Source of the DNA: a bacterium
GTDB taxonomy: Bacteria > Patescibacteriota > Minisyncoccia > Moranbacterales > UBA2206
Length of the DNA stretch: 7,235 bases
Direction of reading: 5' to 3'
Assembly (NCBI GenBank): GCA_021789395.1
Contig: JAJYJP010000043.1
Location: 1-7,235 of the forward strand
The translations under genes were made by a program, and so were the position numbers. Positions 1 to 5,835 of the stretch are shown here, in pieces; the stretch's first letter is position 1; each line of letters opens with the position of its first letter. Below the pieces are notes generated by a model. That model was not told the DNA's origin, made no database searches, and saw only the letters and a program-made list of their open reading frames with translations.

Positions 1-2
1 TC

Positions 3-1856
3 ATTTTGGTTACCCAAGACAAATTGGGAAAAATGCTGATAGAAAAAACGGGAATTTTGGTTGAACAGAAATTGGACGATATTGAGGGCGAGGAGCTGTC
101 GGTCCAGAGCGAAAAACCGAAGATCAAACTGGATGCCGAAGAGGTGCGGCAAATAGAGTTGAAAAATAAGCTGGACGATATTGGATCTTCTGAATATTAC
201 AATGCGGAAAAATATGAAGAAGAAGAGTCAGTCTTGATTGTGCCGGAAGAAAAAAACGAGGATAAAACGGAGGAGAACGAAAGGATTACCAATAAAGAAT
301 TGGTTTCGGATATTGGCGAAGAGCTGAAATCAAAAAAATCCATCTTTGGCAAAAAAAACGCAAAGAAAGTTTCGGGCTCGATGGATATGATAAAAAATAT
401 TGACATAAGGCAAGGAGGAAAAGCGATGGACACAGAAAAAAGCGTCCGTGAAATCGCTGCTGAAGGCGAAAAAGAGGACAAAGCGGTGCCGATCAAGACA
501 AAGGTCAAACGCAGTTTCGTCCAAGATGCCGATTTAACAGAAAAGAAACCGGCAAGGTATGCCGATCGGGAAAATACCAGTGTGAAAAAGATAGAGAAAC
601 TATTTTTAAAAGAAGAAACGAGCAGGATGCCGGCAGTCGGAAAAAATAAGGAGAAAAAGGAGTATGCTGAGGTCGATGTTCCAGGCGGATTTCAAAAATT
701 TTTATGGATCTTCGGAACGATCGGCGTGGTAGCCGCTCTTCTGGTCACGCTTTACTTGTTTGTTCCCAAGGCCGACATCGTCATATATGCACAAGGTAAA
801 ACCCAGTCAGTCGATGCGGAAATAAAGGGAGACAGCCAGGCTTCTTCGGTAGATTTGGCCAATAAGGTTGTTCCGACAAAGATTGTCTCTGAAAATGTAG
901 ATCTTTCCGAAACATTCGATTCGACGGGAAGTGGAGCGGCTTCCGATCAAAGAGCGCAGGGGATGATCACTATTTACAATGACTATGATTCGGAATCGCA
1001 GCCGTTGGTTGCGACTACCCGCTTCGAAACTTCTGATGGAAAAATTTTCCGACTGATGAAATCAGTTGTCGTGCCAGGCACGACCAAGGCAAATGGAACC
1101 GTGCAACCTGGCACAATCGATGCTCAAGTGGTGGCGGATGCGGCGGGAACGGCTTACAATGTTGGACCGACAACTTTTTCCATCCCGGGTTTTAAAGATA
1201 GCGGAGATGGAAAATATGCTAAAATTTATGCAAAATCAACGCAAGCGATGGTTGGCGGAGAAAGCAGTGGCAGCGGAGCAGTAAAAATTGTTTCTGATAA
1301 CGATGTGACGAGCGGAGAAAGCAAGCTAGCTTCCGATCTGGTCAATGCGGCAAAGCAAAAAATAAAAAACGATTCCGGAAGCGATACGGTTGTTCTTGAC
1401 GACGCGATCGACATGGGAACTCCTTCTTACACGCCATCGGTCTCGGCGGGAACGGCGGCTGACAAGTTTTCCATAAGTGCAAGCGTCAAGGCTACCGCCA
1501 TAGTTTTTAGTCAGAAAGATGTGGTGAGTATTGTTGAAAATATGATCAAACAGAATAATCCGGATGATCTGCAGATTTCTGATAAGAACATTTCTCTGGA
1601 ATTTGGAAAATCCGATGCCAACTTCACGGACGGAACCTTGACTATTAGTGCGCATGGCACGGCAATCATGCTTCCCAATATTAATTTAGACAATTTGAAA
1701 AAGGAGATTTTAGGCAAAAGCGAATCCCAACTAGAGGCTTATTTGAAGTCCTATTCTGACATAAGTCAAGCGGAGGTCAGCTATTGGCCGACCTTTATTT
1801 CCGGAAGAATCCCTGCATTGGCCAGTCGGGTAAATATTTCTCTTGACAATAATTAA
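3..1856 (+). CDS. Baseplate-J-like single-pass membrane protein (5' end open at window edge)
   Basis: The reading frame is open to the left edge; a TTG at 6 and an ATG at 33 are possible starts, but the true start may lie outside. Numbering from the TTG gives 616 residues. Residues 1-232 are a charged, Lys/Glu-rich, low-complexity tail, probably disordered and cytoplasmic. Residues 233-253 are one hydrophobic segment (starting LWIFGTIGVV), followed by VPKAD. The rest is predicted to lie outside the membrane. Residues about 319-396 (GMITIYNDY, ATTRFETSDGKIFRL, AGTAYNVGPTTFSIPGF) resemble the Baseplate J/gp47-type domain that is frequently annotated in Patescibacteria envelope proteins. The C-terminal 200 residues alternate Ser/Gly-rich and beta-like stretches. 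No phage genes surround it, so a tail role is not supported; a cell-surface structural role is inference. It ends in TAA, and the operon promoter overlaps its last codons. I recognise the family, not a function. Confidence 0.8.
   Translation: MLVTQDKLGKMLIEKTGILVEQKLDDIEGEELSVQSEKPKIKLDAEEVRQIELKNKLDDIGSSEYYNAEKYEEEESVLIVPEEKNEDKTEENERITNKELVSDIGEELKSKKSIFGKKNAKKVSGSMDMIKNIDIRQGGKAMDTEKSVREIAAEGEKEDKAVPIKTKVKRSFVQDADLTEKKPARYADRENTSVKKIEKLFLKEETSRMPAVGKNKEKKEYAEVDVPGGFQKFLWIFGTIGVVAALLVTLYLFVPKADIVIYAQGKTQSVDAEIKGDSQASSVDLANKVVPTKIVSENVDLSETFDSTGSGAASDQRAQGMITIYNDYDSESQPLVATTRFETSDGKIFRLMKSVVVPGTTKANGTVQPGTIDAQVVADAAGTAYNVGPTTFSIPGFKDSGDGKYAKIYAKSTQAMVGGESSGSGAVKIVSDNDVTSGESKLASDLVNAAKQKIKNDSGSDTVVLDDAIDMGTPSYTPSVSAGTAADKFSISASVKATAIVFSQKDVVSIVENMIKQNNPDDLQISDKNISLEFGKSDANFTDGTLTISAHGTAIMLPNINLDNLKKEILGKSESQLEAYLKSYSDISQAEVSYWPTFISGRIPALASRVNISLDNN
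412..428 (+). promoter_or_regulatory. Perfect Shine-Dalgarno and in-frame ATG inside the first gene
   Basis: AAGGAGG at 412-418 is followed after seven bases by ATG at 426-428, which is in frame with the surrounding gene (residue 141 counted from the TTG at 6). Spacing and sequence are ideal for ribosome binding. If used, it would give a shorter protein of 476 residues that keeps the membrane segment and the whole exterior part but loses most of the cytoplasmic tail. The surrounding coding sequence is purine-rich (Lys, Glu, Gly codons), which raises the chance of an accidental match. Confidence 0.4.
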
Positions 1857-1870
1857 ATAACTGTTACAAT
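1843..1870 (+). promoter_or_regulatory. Strong sigma-70-type promoter of the infA operon
   Basis: A perfect -35 box TTGACA lies at 1843-1848 and a -10 box TACAAT at 1865-1870, separated by 16 bases. A TG at 1862-1863, one base before the -10 box, makes it an extended -10. Transcription should start near 1877, about 140 bases before infA. The -35 box lies inside the last codons of the preceding gene, and that gene has no terminator of its own before this point, so some read-through from upstream is also possible. Confidence 0.75.
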
Positions 1871-1876
1871 AGTTAA

Positions 1877-2017
1877 AGACATTAAAAAAGTGAATAGAAA
1901 ATAGAAATAGAGGGAAGGCAAAGGAATTCCACGAATTAGGATTGATTCATGCTCTGGGCTCTTCGCCCGGGTGATTATCCGTCTATTTTTTTGTTTCGAA
2001 AACATTTAAAATAAATT
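1877..2017 (+). promoter_or_regulatory. Structured 5' leader of the infA operon (candidate attenuator or protein-binding leader)
   Basis: Several pairings can be drawn by eye. A hairpin pairs 1953-1959 with 1965-1971 (GGGC/GCCC core, loop TCTTC). It can be extended by TCA 1947-1949 with TGA 1972-1974 and GGAT 1939-1942 with ATCC 1977-1980, and is then followed by a U-rich run (1982-1992, seven Ts at 1986-1992). That form looks like an intrinsic terminator. A competing long-range helix pairs 1905-1914 with 1979-1988 (9 of 10 positions); it would consume the CC of the ATCC and part of the U-run. Inside it, a small hairpin 1925-1929/1933-1937 (loop CAC) and the GC hairpin would form a three-way junction. 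No known RNA family is claimed. Binding by S4 or another protein of this operon is possible by analogy only. Confidence 0.45.
1949..2014 (+). CDS. Possible 21-codon leader ORF before infA
   Basis: An ATG at 1949 opens a 21-codon frame (beginning MLWALRPGDY, ending FRKHLK) that stops at TAA 2012-2014, three bases before the infA start. AGGA at 1938-1941 lies seven bases upstream, one of very few Shine-Dalgarno-like sequences in the operon. The ORF runs through the GC hairpin of the leader and its U-run, so ribosomes translating it would disrupt the terminator-like fold, and its end would allow translational coupling to infA. The peptide resembles no family known to me and its composition is partly dictated by the U-run. 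It could easily be a chance ORF in an RNA leader. Confidence 0.25.
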   Translation: MLWALRPGDYPSIFLFRKHLK

Positions 2018-2239
2018 ATGTCGCAAGACAAAGAGCTGGTTAAATTGGAAGGTGTCGTAGAGGAGACTTTGCCAAGCACGACCTTTAAAGTCAAATTGGA
2101 TAACGGACATATTATTTTGGCTCATATTTCCGGAAGGATGCGGGTGAATTACATCCGGCTTCTTCCGGGGGACAGGGTTCTGGTTGAGATGAGTCCGTAC
2201 GATTTAACCAAGGGACGAATAATCCAAAGATTAAAATAA
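2018..2239 (+). CDS. infA: Translation initiation factor IF-1
   Basis: The 73-residue product has the length and single OB-fold pattern of bacterial IF-1. Diagnostic stretches are LEGVVEETLPSTTFKVKLDNGH, split as LEGVVEETLP near residues 10-19 and FKVKLDNGH near 23-31, then AHISGRMR and the C-terminal YIRLLPGDRV and SPYDLTKGRI. IF-1 binds the 30S A site with IF-2 and IF-3 during initiation. It is the first main gene of the operon, and rpmJ begins two bases after its TAA, implying coupled translation. No Shine-Dalgarno precedes the ATG; the upstream sequence is A/T-rich and ends in AATT. There is no secY, adk or map gene directly upstream, which is where many bacteria have them; a baseplate-J-like gene stands there instead. 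Confidence 0.97.
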   Translation: MSQDKELVKLEGVVEETLPSTTFKVKLDNGHIILAHISGRMRVNYIRLLPGDRVLVEMSPYDLTKGRIIQRLK

Positions 2240-2241
2240 TT

Positions 2242-2355
2242 ATGAAAGTAAGAGCATCAGTAAAAAAAATTTGTGACAAATGCAAGCTTGTGAAAAGAAA
2301 AGGCAAGCTCTATGTGATTTGTTCCAATCCGAAGCATAAACAACGCCAAGGATAA
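2242..2355 (+). CDS. rpmJ: 50S ribosomal protein L36
   Basis: This 37-residue frame starts MKVRASVKKICDKCK and ends in QRQG before TAA. Four zinc ligands are visible: Cys11, Cys14, Cys27 and His32, the C-x2-C-x12-C-x4-H pattern of the zinc-binding form of L36. Length matches the family (37-38 residues). L36 is a small late-assembling protein of the large subunit that binds 23S rRNA. The infA-rpmJ-rpsM order is the one usual in bacteria, which supports the call even though the gene is very short. It starts two bases after infA with no Shine-Dalgarno, so re-initiation by terminating ribosomes is likely. Confidence 0.96.
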   Translation: MKVRASVKKICDKCKLVKRKGKLYVICSNPKHKQRQG

Positions 2356-2359
2356 CTGC

Positions 2360-2402
2360 AATAATTTTAAATTTTAAATTTAAAATTTTAAATTTTTTAT
2401 AA
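2360..2402. repeat. A/T-only spacer repeat, copy 1 (rpmJ-rpsM)
   Basis: All 43 bases are A or T. The block is built from alternating AAATTTT and AAAATTT units and contains a perfect 20-base palindrome at 2369-2388. It begins AATAATTTTAAATTT, as do the related spacers before rpsK, rpsD and, less exactly, rpsI. Confidence 0.6.
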
Positions 2403-2406
2403 CATT

Positions 2407-2793
2407 ATGTTGAGAATTGCCGGAGTAAATGTTCCCGACGATAAAAGAATAGAAGTTTCTTTGACCTATATTTACGGGATAGGGCTTTCGACCGCGTCCA
2501 AGATTCTGGATGAGCTGGGAATTTCCAAAGACAAACGGACGAAAGACTTGACGGACAAAGAACAGAATTCCATCCGTGATGCAGTGGAAAAAAGGATCAG
2601 GGTGGAAGGAGAATTGAAACACGAAATCAGGACTAATGTTAAACGTTTGAAAGAGATCGGAGCTTACCGCGGAATCAGACATCAGAGAGGGTTGCCAGCA
2701 AGAGGACAAAGAACCAAGACGAATAGTCGTACTGTCCGAGGTAATGTCCGTAAGACCATGGGCAGCGGACGGGTCAAGACGGAAAAGACATAG
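2407..2793 (+). CDS. rpsM: 30S ribosomal protein S13
   Basis: The 128-residue product starts MLRIAGVNVPDDKRIEVSLT, with the family motif IYGIG near residues 22-26, a helix-two-turn-helix-like middle, and the conserved tail GIRHQRGLPARGQRTKTNSR (residues about 89-108). S13 sits in the head of the 30S subunit, contacts 16S rRNA, S19 and the P-site tRNA through its basic C-terminus, and forms intersubunit bridges with L5. Length is about ten residues above the E. coli protein, all at the basic C-terminus, which ends GRVKTEKT. It is the only gene here that stops with TAG. The ATG follows an A/T-only spacer without a Shine-Dalgarno. Confidence 0.97.
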   Translation: MLRIAGVNVPDDKRIEVSLTYIYGIGLSTASKILDELGISKDKRTKDLTDKEQNSIRDAVEKRIRVEGELKHEIRTNVKRLKEIGAYRGIRHQRGLPARGQRTKTNSRTVRGNVRKTMGSGRVKTEKT

Positions 2794-2795
2794 AA

Positions 2796-2839
2796 ATAAT
2801 TTTAAATTTAAAATTCTAAATTTCAAATTTCGAATAATT
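2796..2839. repeat. A/T-rich spacer repeat, copy 2 (rpsM-rpsK)
   Basis: The spacer shares the opening AATAATTTTAAATTTAAAAT with copy 1 apart from small indels, then degenerates to TCTAAATTTCAAATTTCG before ATTATG. Only four bases are G or C. Read in the rpsK frame it would give a false N-terminal extension rich in Asn, Phe, Lys and Ile. Confidence 0.6.
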
Positions 2840-3307
2840 ATGGCCGAAGAAAAAGTTACAACTGAAAAAGTTAAAAAGGAAGCGGAAGTTAAGTCTGAGA
2901 TTTTGGATGCGGAAAAAGTCGCGGAGGAGCCGAAAAAGAAAGTTAAAAAAGCGAAACGGCAGATCCTGAAAGGGAAAGCCAACATCAAATGCACCTACAA
3001 CAATACCTTGGTGAACATCTCGGATATGAACGGCAATATTCTGGGCTGGGCTTCTTCCGGATTGATGGGATTCAAAGGGGCGAAAAAAGCCACGCCTTAC
3101 GCTGCCACCCAAGTAGTGGGAAATGTCAGCGAGAAAGTTAAAAAATATGGATTGCAGGAGCTGGAAGTGTATGTTAAGGGCGTCGGTAGCGGACGAGAAG
3201 CTGCCATTCGGGCCCTGGCTAACAACGGTTTCGAACTTTTGCTTATCAAAGATGAAACTGCCATACCGCACAATGGCTGCCGCTCCAAGAAACCAAGAAG
3301 GGTATAA
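2840..3307 (+). CDS. rpsK: 30S ribosomal protein S11 with charged N-terminal extension
   Basis: The ATG at 2840 gives 155 residues (MAEEKVTTEK...). An in-frame ATG at 2744 exists but lies inside rpsM and would read through the A/T spacer, so it was not used. Residues 1-40 are a Lys/Glu-rich extension absent from the ordinary 129-residue S11. The core (41-155) has the family stretches CTYNNTLVNISD (51-62), GFKGAKKATPYAA (78-90), VKGVGSGREAAIRAL (112-126) and the end AIPHNGCRSKKPRRV, including the conserved Asn145-Gly146. S11 sits in the 30S platform, binding 16S rRNA near the E site and the mRNA exit. The extension may sit on the solvent side of the platform, but that is inference. Confidence 0.96.
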   Translation: MAEEKVTTEKVKKEAEVKSEILDAEKVAEEPKKKVKKAKRQILKGKANIKCTYNNTLVNISDMNGNILGWASSGLMGFKGAKKATPYAATQVVGNVSEKVKKYGLQELEVYVKGVGSGREAAIRALANNGFELLLIKDETAIPHNGCRSKKPRRV

Positions 3308-3347
3308 TAATAATTTTAATTTCAAAATCTCAAATTTTTAAAATATT
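3308..3347. repeat. A/T-rich spacer repeat, copy 3 (rpsK-rpsD)
   Basis: This 40-base spacer contains AATAATTTTAATTTCAAAAT followed by CTCAAATTTTTAAAATATT. It resembles copies 1 and 2 in order and unit length but is more degenerate. Only three bases are C and none is G. Confidence 0.55.
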
Positions 3348-3980
3348 ATGGCAAGAAGTATAGACGCAAAATGCAGAAAATGCAGAAGGGCTGGCGAAAA
3401 GCTTTTCCTTAAAGGCGACCGCTGTTTTTCTCCGAAATGCGGAATAGTCAGGCGTGCGTATGCGCCCGGAGTCCATGGCAAGAAAACTACGAAGGGATCC
3501 AGCGAATACGGCATGCAGCTAGCGGAAAAACAGAAGATCAAAAGAATTTATGGAGTGATGGAGAGGCAGTTTAGAAAGCATTTTGAAGAGGTGAAGCATA
3601 AACATGGGACAGCCGGCGATCTGCTCATTGCTCGTTTGGAAATGCGGTTGGACAACGTGGTTTATAAGTTAGGCCTTGCCGGATCGCGGTCTCAAGCCAG
3701 GCAGTTGGTCAATCACGGACTGATAGCGGTTAACGGAAAAAAACTCAGCATCCCTTCTTACGCCGTAAAAGTCGGAGACGTAATTACGGTCAAACAATCC
3801 AAAAAAGAAAAAAATTATTTCAAAAATATCGAACAAGTTTTGAAAAATAAAAAAGATTTTCCGAGCTGGATCAGCTTCGATATGTCCAAGATGGAAGGCA
3901 AAATTACCGGAACGCCGAACAAGGACGAAATCGGTATCAACGTTGATCCGCAGATTGTGGTTGAATATTATTCTAGATAA
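3348..3980 (+). CDS. rpsD: 30S ribosomal protein S4
   Basis: The 210-residue product has the length and two-part build of S4. The N-terminus carries four cysteines, Cys9, Cys12, Cys26 and Cys31, the zinc-binding arrangement of the C+ form of S4. Residues about 98-146 form the S4 RNA-binding domain (MRLDNVVYKLGLAGSRSQAR, then LVNHGLIAVNGKK and VKVGDVITV). S4 is a primary 16S rRNA binder that nucleates 30S assembly and helps keep decoding accurate. In E. coli and Bacillus it also represses translation of its own operon; here it sits fifth in the operon, so feedback on the infA leader or on a nearer site is possible but unproven. The start ATG has no Shine-Dalgarno. Confidence 0.97.
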   Translation: MARSIDAKCRKCRRAGEKLFLKGDRCFSPKCGIVRRAYAPGVHGKKTTKGSSEYGMQLAEKQKIKRIYGVMERQFRKHFEEVKHKHGTAGDLLIARLEMRLDNVVYKLGLAGSRSQARQLVNHGLIAVNGKKLSIPSYAVKVGDVITVKQSKKEKNYFKNIEQVLKNKKDFPSWISFDMSKMEGKITGTPNKDEIGINVDPQIVVEYYSR

Positions 3981-4005
3981 ATTTTTTCTTAATTAAATAA
4001 GTAAT

Positions 4006-4031
4006 CCCGAATCCCGCTGCGGTGGGACGGG
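4006..4031 (+). promoter_or_regulatory. GC-rich hairpin with UNCG-type loop just before rpoA
   Basis: CCCG 4006-4009 pairs with CGGG 4028-4031, and TCCCGC 4012-4017 pairs with GTGGGA 4022-4027 with one G-U pair, leaving a two-base AA bulge and the loop TGCG (UNCG type, closed by C-G). That is ten base pairs in an otherwise A/T-rich gap. No T-run follows, so it is not an intrinsic terminator on the plus strand. It ends 11 bases before the rpoA ATG and could tune rpoA initiation, protect a processed 5' end, or be a dispersed palindromic repeat. Confidence 0.5.
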
Positions 4032-4042
4032 CAAGAAAAATT

Positions 4043-5020
4043 ATGCAATCAATAACTCTTCCTCAGAAGCCCAAATTTACCAAAGTCGACGGCAAATCGG
4101 GGAAATTTGAAATCGAAGGCTGCTATCCTGGATATGGCACCACTTTGGGAAATGCTTTGCGCCGAGTATTGCTGTCTTCTCTTTCTGGATCGGCAATAAC
4201 TTCCGTAAAGATTAAGGGAGTGACTCACGAATTTTCAACCATTCCGAATGTTCTGGAGGATGTTATTCAAATCATCCTTAACCTGAAACAAGTCAGGTTC
4301 AAGTCATACAAAGATGAGCCGGTAACCGTCGCCTTGAAAGCGAAAGGAGAAAAAACTGTTACTGCCGGAATGATCGAATGTCCGTCAGATGTTGAAGTTA
4401 TTACGAAAGATGCGCATATCGCAACGATCACCAATCCGAAGGGAGAAATTGAAATGGAAATAGAGATCAACAACGGTATCGGCTATGTTCCGGTCGAACA
4501 GCAGGAGAGGGGCGAAAAGGAAATCGGCGTGATTGCAGTCGATGCGATTTATACCCCGATCCGCAGGGTTAATTATCAGGTTGACAATATGCGTGTCGGA
4601 AAAAGAACTGACTTTGAAAGAATAACTTTGGATATTATGACCGATGGTAGTATTGATCCTCAAGAAGCTTTTTCGAAGGCGGTCGCGATTTTGGTCGATC
4701 AATTTTCTACTCTTTCTGAAATAGAAAAAATTGCTAAAGAAGAATCTTTGGTTGAAGAAAAAGAAGAAACAGCAGAAGAAGCGATGGAAGCTTCTGAAGC
4801 AAAAAAAGAAGATCCGAAAAAAATCGAAGTGACCGAGCTCAAGAATCTTTCTACCAGAACTCTGAATGTTTTGGAAAAAGGCGGAGTTAAAACGATCGGA
4901 GAAATCATAAAGATGACCGAAACACAGCTGAAAGATCTGGAAGGCATGGGCGATAAAGGTGTAAAGGAAATCAAGAAGGCGATCGGAGAATTTGGTTTAA
5001 ACCTCAAGCAAGAAAAATAA
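4043..5020 (+). CDS. rpoA: DNA-directed RNA polymerase subunit alpha
   Basis: The ATG at 4043 gives 325 residues (MQSITLPQKP...); a GTG at 4022 lies within the hairpin and would add seven residues unlike the family, so it was rejected. The N-terminal domain has the dimer and core-assembly signatures GTTLGNALRRVLLSSL (near 33-48) and the THEFSTIPNVLEDV region, followed by YTPIRRVNYQVDNMRVG. An acidic linker (about residues 230-260, rich in Glu and Ala) leads to the C-terminal DNA-binding domain with paired helix-hairpin-helix motifs (LSTRTLNVL and LEGMGDKGVKEI). Equivalents of the E. coli UP-element contacts Arg265, Asn268, Gly296 and Lys298 are Arg272, Asn275, Gly303 and Lys305, so upstream-DNA contact is probably retained, whereas the Lys271 and Lys297 equivalents are Glu278 and Asp304. 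It lies in the usual place between rpsD and rplQ. Confidence 0.97.
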   Translation: MQSITLPQKPKFTKVDGKSGKFEIEGCYPGYGTTLGNALRRVLLSSLSGSAITSVKIKGVTHEFSTIPNVLEDVIQIILNLKQVRFKSYKDEPVTVALKAKGEKTVTAGMIECPSDVEVITKDAHIATITNPKGEIEMEIEINNGIGYVPVEQQERGEKEIGVIAVDAIYTPIRRVNYQVDNMRVGKRTDFERITLDIMTDGSIDPQEAFSKAVAILVDQFSTLSEIEKIAKEESLVEEKEETAEEAMEASEAKKEDPKKIEVTELKNLSTRTLNVLEKGGVKTIGEIIKMTETQLKDLEGMGDKGVKEIKKAIGEFGLNLKQEK

Positions 5021-5035
5021 CAAATTGGCAAAACT

Positions 5036-5401
5036 ATGAAACATCAAAGACAAGGAAGAAAATTTGGCCGGGTAAAAAATCAGAGAAAGGCTTTGCTGAG
5101 CGCTCTTTTGGGCAGTTTGATTTTGCACGAAAAAATTAAGACTACCGAGGCAAAAGCCAAAGAAATCAAAGGGATGATGGATAAGCTTATAAACAAAGCC
5201 AAGAAAACCGGTAACGTCGAGGCGAAAGTGGCGATTATCAGGGATTTGAAGAATAATTTGCCGGCGGTGGCAGTGAAAAAACTGACTGGGGAATTTCTTG
5301 GGAAATTTTCCAGCCGGAACAGCGGTTACACGCGGGTGATTAAGCTAGCTCCCAGGAAAACCGACAGTGCTAAAATGGCGATAATTGAATTTGTTGATTA
5401 A
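5036..5401 (+). CDS. rplQ: 50S ribosomal protein L17
   Basis: The 121-residue product has the family opening MKHQRQGRKFGRVKNQRKAL, the segment GSLILHEKIKTTEAKAKEIK (about 27-46) and the end SGYTRVIKLAPRKTDSAKMA followed by IIEFVD. L17 lies on the 50S surface near the tunnel exit and binds several 23S rRNA domains. It follows rpoA by 15 bases, the normal arrangement of the bacterial alpha operon. The ATG is preceded by A/C/T-rich sequence without a Shine-Dalgarno. Length is close to the E. coli form (127), and no insertion is evident. Confidence 0.97.
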   Translation: MKHQRQGRKFGRVKNQRKALLSALLGSLILHEKIKTTEAKAKEIKGMMDKLINKAKKTGNVEAKVAIIRDLKNNLPAVAVKKLTGEFLGKFSSRNSGYTRVIKLAPRKTDSAKMAIIEFVD

Positions 5402-5409
5402 TTAAAAAT

Positions 5410-5835
5410 ATGAAAGAGACTAAGAAAAAAACAGCTGTTAAAAATATCCAAAGAAAGCATCACCTGTTTGATGCTGAAGGAAAAATCTTGGGAAGGTTGG
5501 CAGTTGAGATTGCTGCGGTTTTGCGCGGCAAGAACAAAGTTGATTTTGTCCCGCATGTTGACGGTGGGGATATTGCTGTAGTCATTAATTCCGACCGGAT
5601 TGTTGTCAGTGGCAACAAAATGGAGGGTAAAATTTATCATCATTTCAGCGGTTATCCGGGCGGCATCACTTCAATCAAGCTCAAGGATCAGTTGAAAAAA
5701 GATTCCCGGAAAGTTATTGAAGCTGCCGTGGCCGGAATGCTTAGTAAGAATAAACTGCGCGACAAAATGATGAAAAGACTCTTGGTGTATAAGGGTGCGG
5801 AGCAAGCCCATAAGATTGATGTAACTCACAAATAA
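5410..5835 (+). CDS. rplM: 50S ribosomal protein L13
   Basis: The 141-residue product matches the family length (about 142). Recognisable stretches are HHLFDAEGKILGRLAVEIA (residues about 17-35), LRGKNKVDFVPHVDGGD, YHHFSGYPGG (about 76-85) and AVAGMLSKNKLRDKMMKRL followed by VYKGAEQAH near the end. L13 is an early assembly protein of the 50S subunit. It starts eight bases after rplQ, so the rplM-rpsI pair is fused to the alpha operon here. That junction is common in Gram-positive and Patescibacteria genomes; in E. coli the pair is a separate operon. In E. coli L13 can repress its own mRNA; no matching site was identified in this short gap. Confidence 0.97.
   Translation: MKETKKKTAVKNIQRKHHLFDAEGKILGRLAVEIAAVLRGKNKVDFVPHVDGGDIAVVINSDRIVVSGNKMEGKIYHHFSGYPGGITSIKLKDQLKKDSRKVIEAAVAGMLSKNKLRDKMMKRLLVYKGAEQAHKIDVTHK

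Noticed and set aside
73..183. Twelve-base direct repeat TGGACGATATTG (73-84 and 172-183) encoding LDDI twice
   Set aside because: Only these few residues repeat; flanking sequence differs, so a domain repeat is not supported.
400..428. TTGACA at 400-405 as a promoter inside the first gene
   Set aside because: No -10-like sequence occurs 16-18 bases downstream; the region is purine-rich coding sequence.
1..1856. Prophage or contractile-injection locus suggested by the baseplate-J-like domain
   Set aside because: No other tail, sheath or phage genes are nearby, and the protein has a membrane anchor as in cellular Patescibacteria homologues.
1921..1981. Leader region as a tRNA gene
   Set aside because: It has hairpins but no T-arm consensus, no acceptor stem and no proper anticodon arm.
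2744..2839. Longer S11 frame starting at an ATG inside rpsM
   Set aside because: It would overlap rpsM and translate the A/T spacer into an Asn/Phe/Lys/Ile-rich stretch; the ATG at 2840 gives a sensible protein.
2380..2994. 204-codon minus-strand frame opposite rpsM and rpsK
   Set aside because: It is a shadow of two certain ribosomal genes, Phe/Leu/Ser-rich from reverse-complemented Lys/Glu codons, and resembles no family.
4022..4042. GTG start for rpoA, seven residues upstream
   Set aside because: The GTG lies inside the stem of the hairpin, the added residues do not resemble alpha, and the ATG at 4043 fits the family start.
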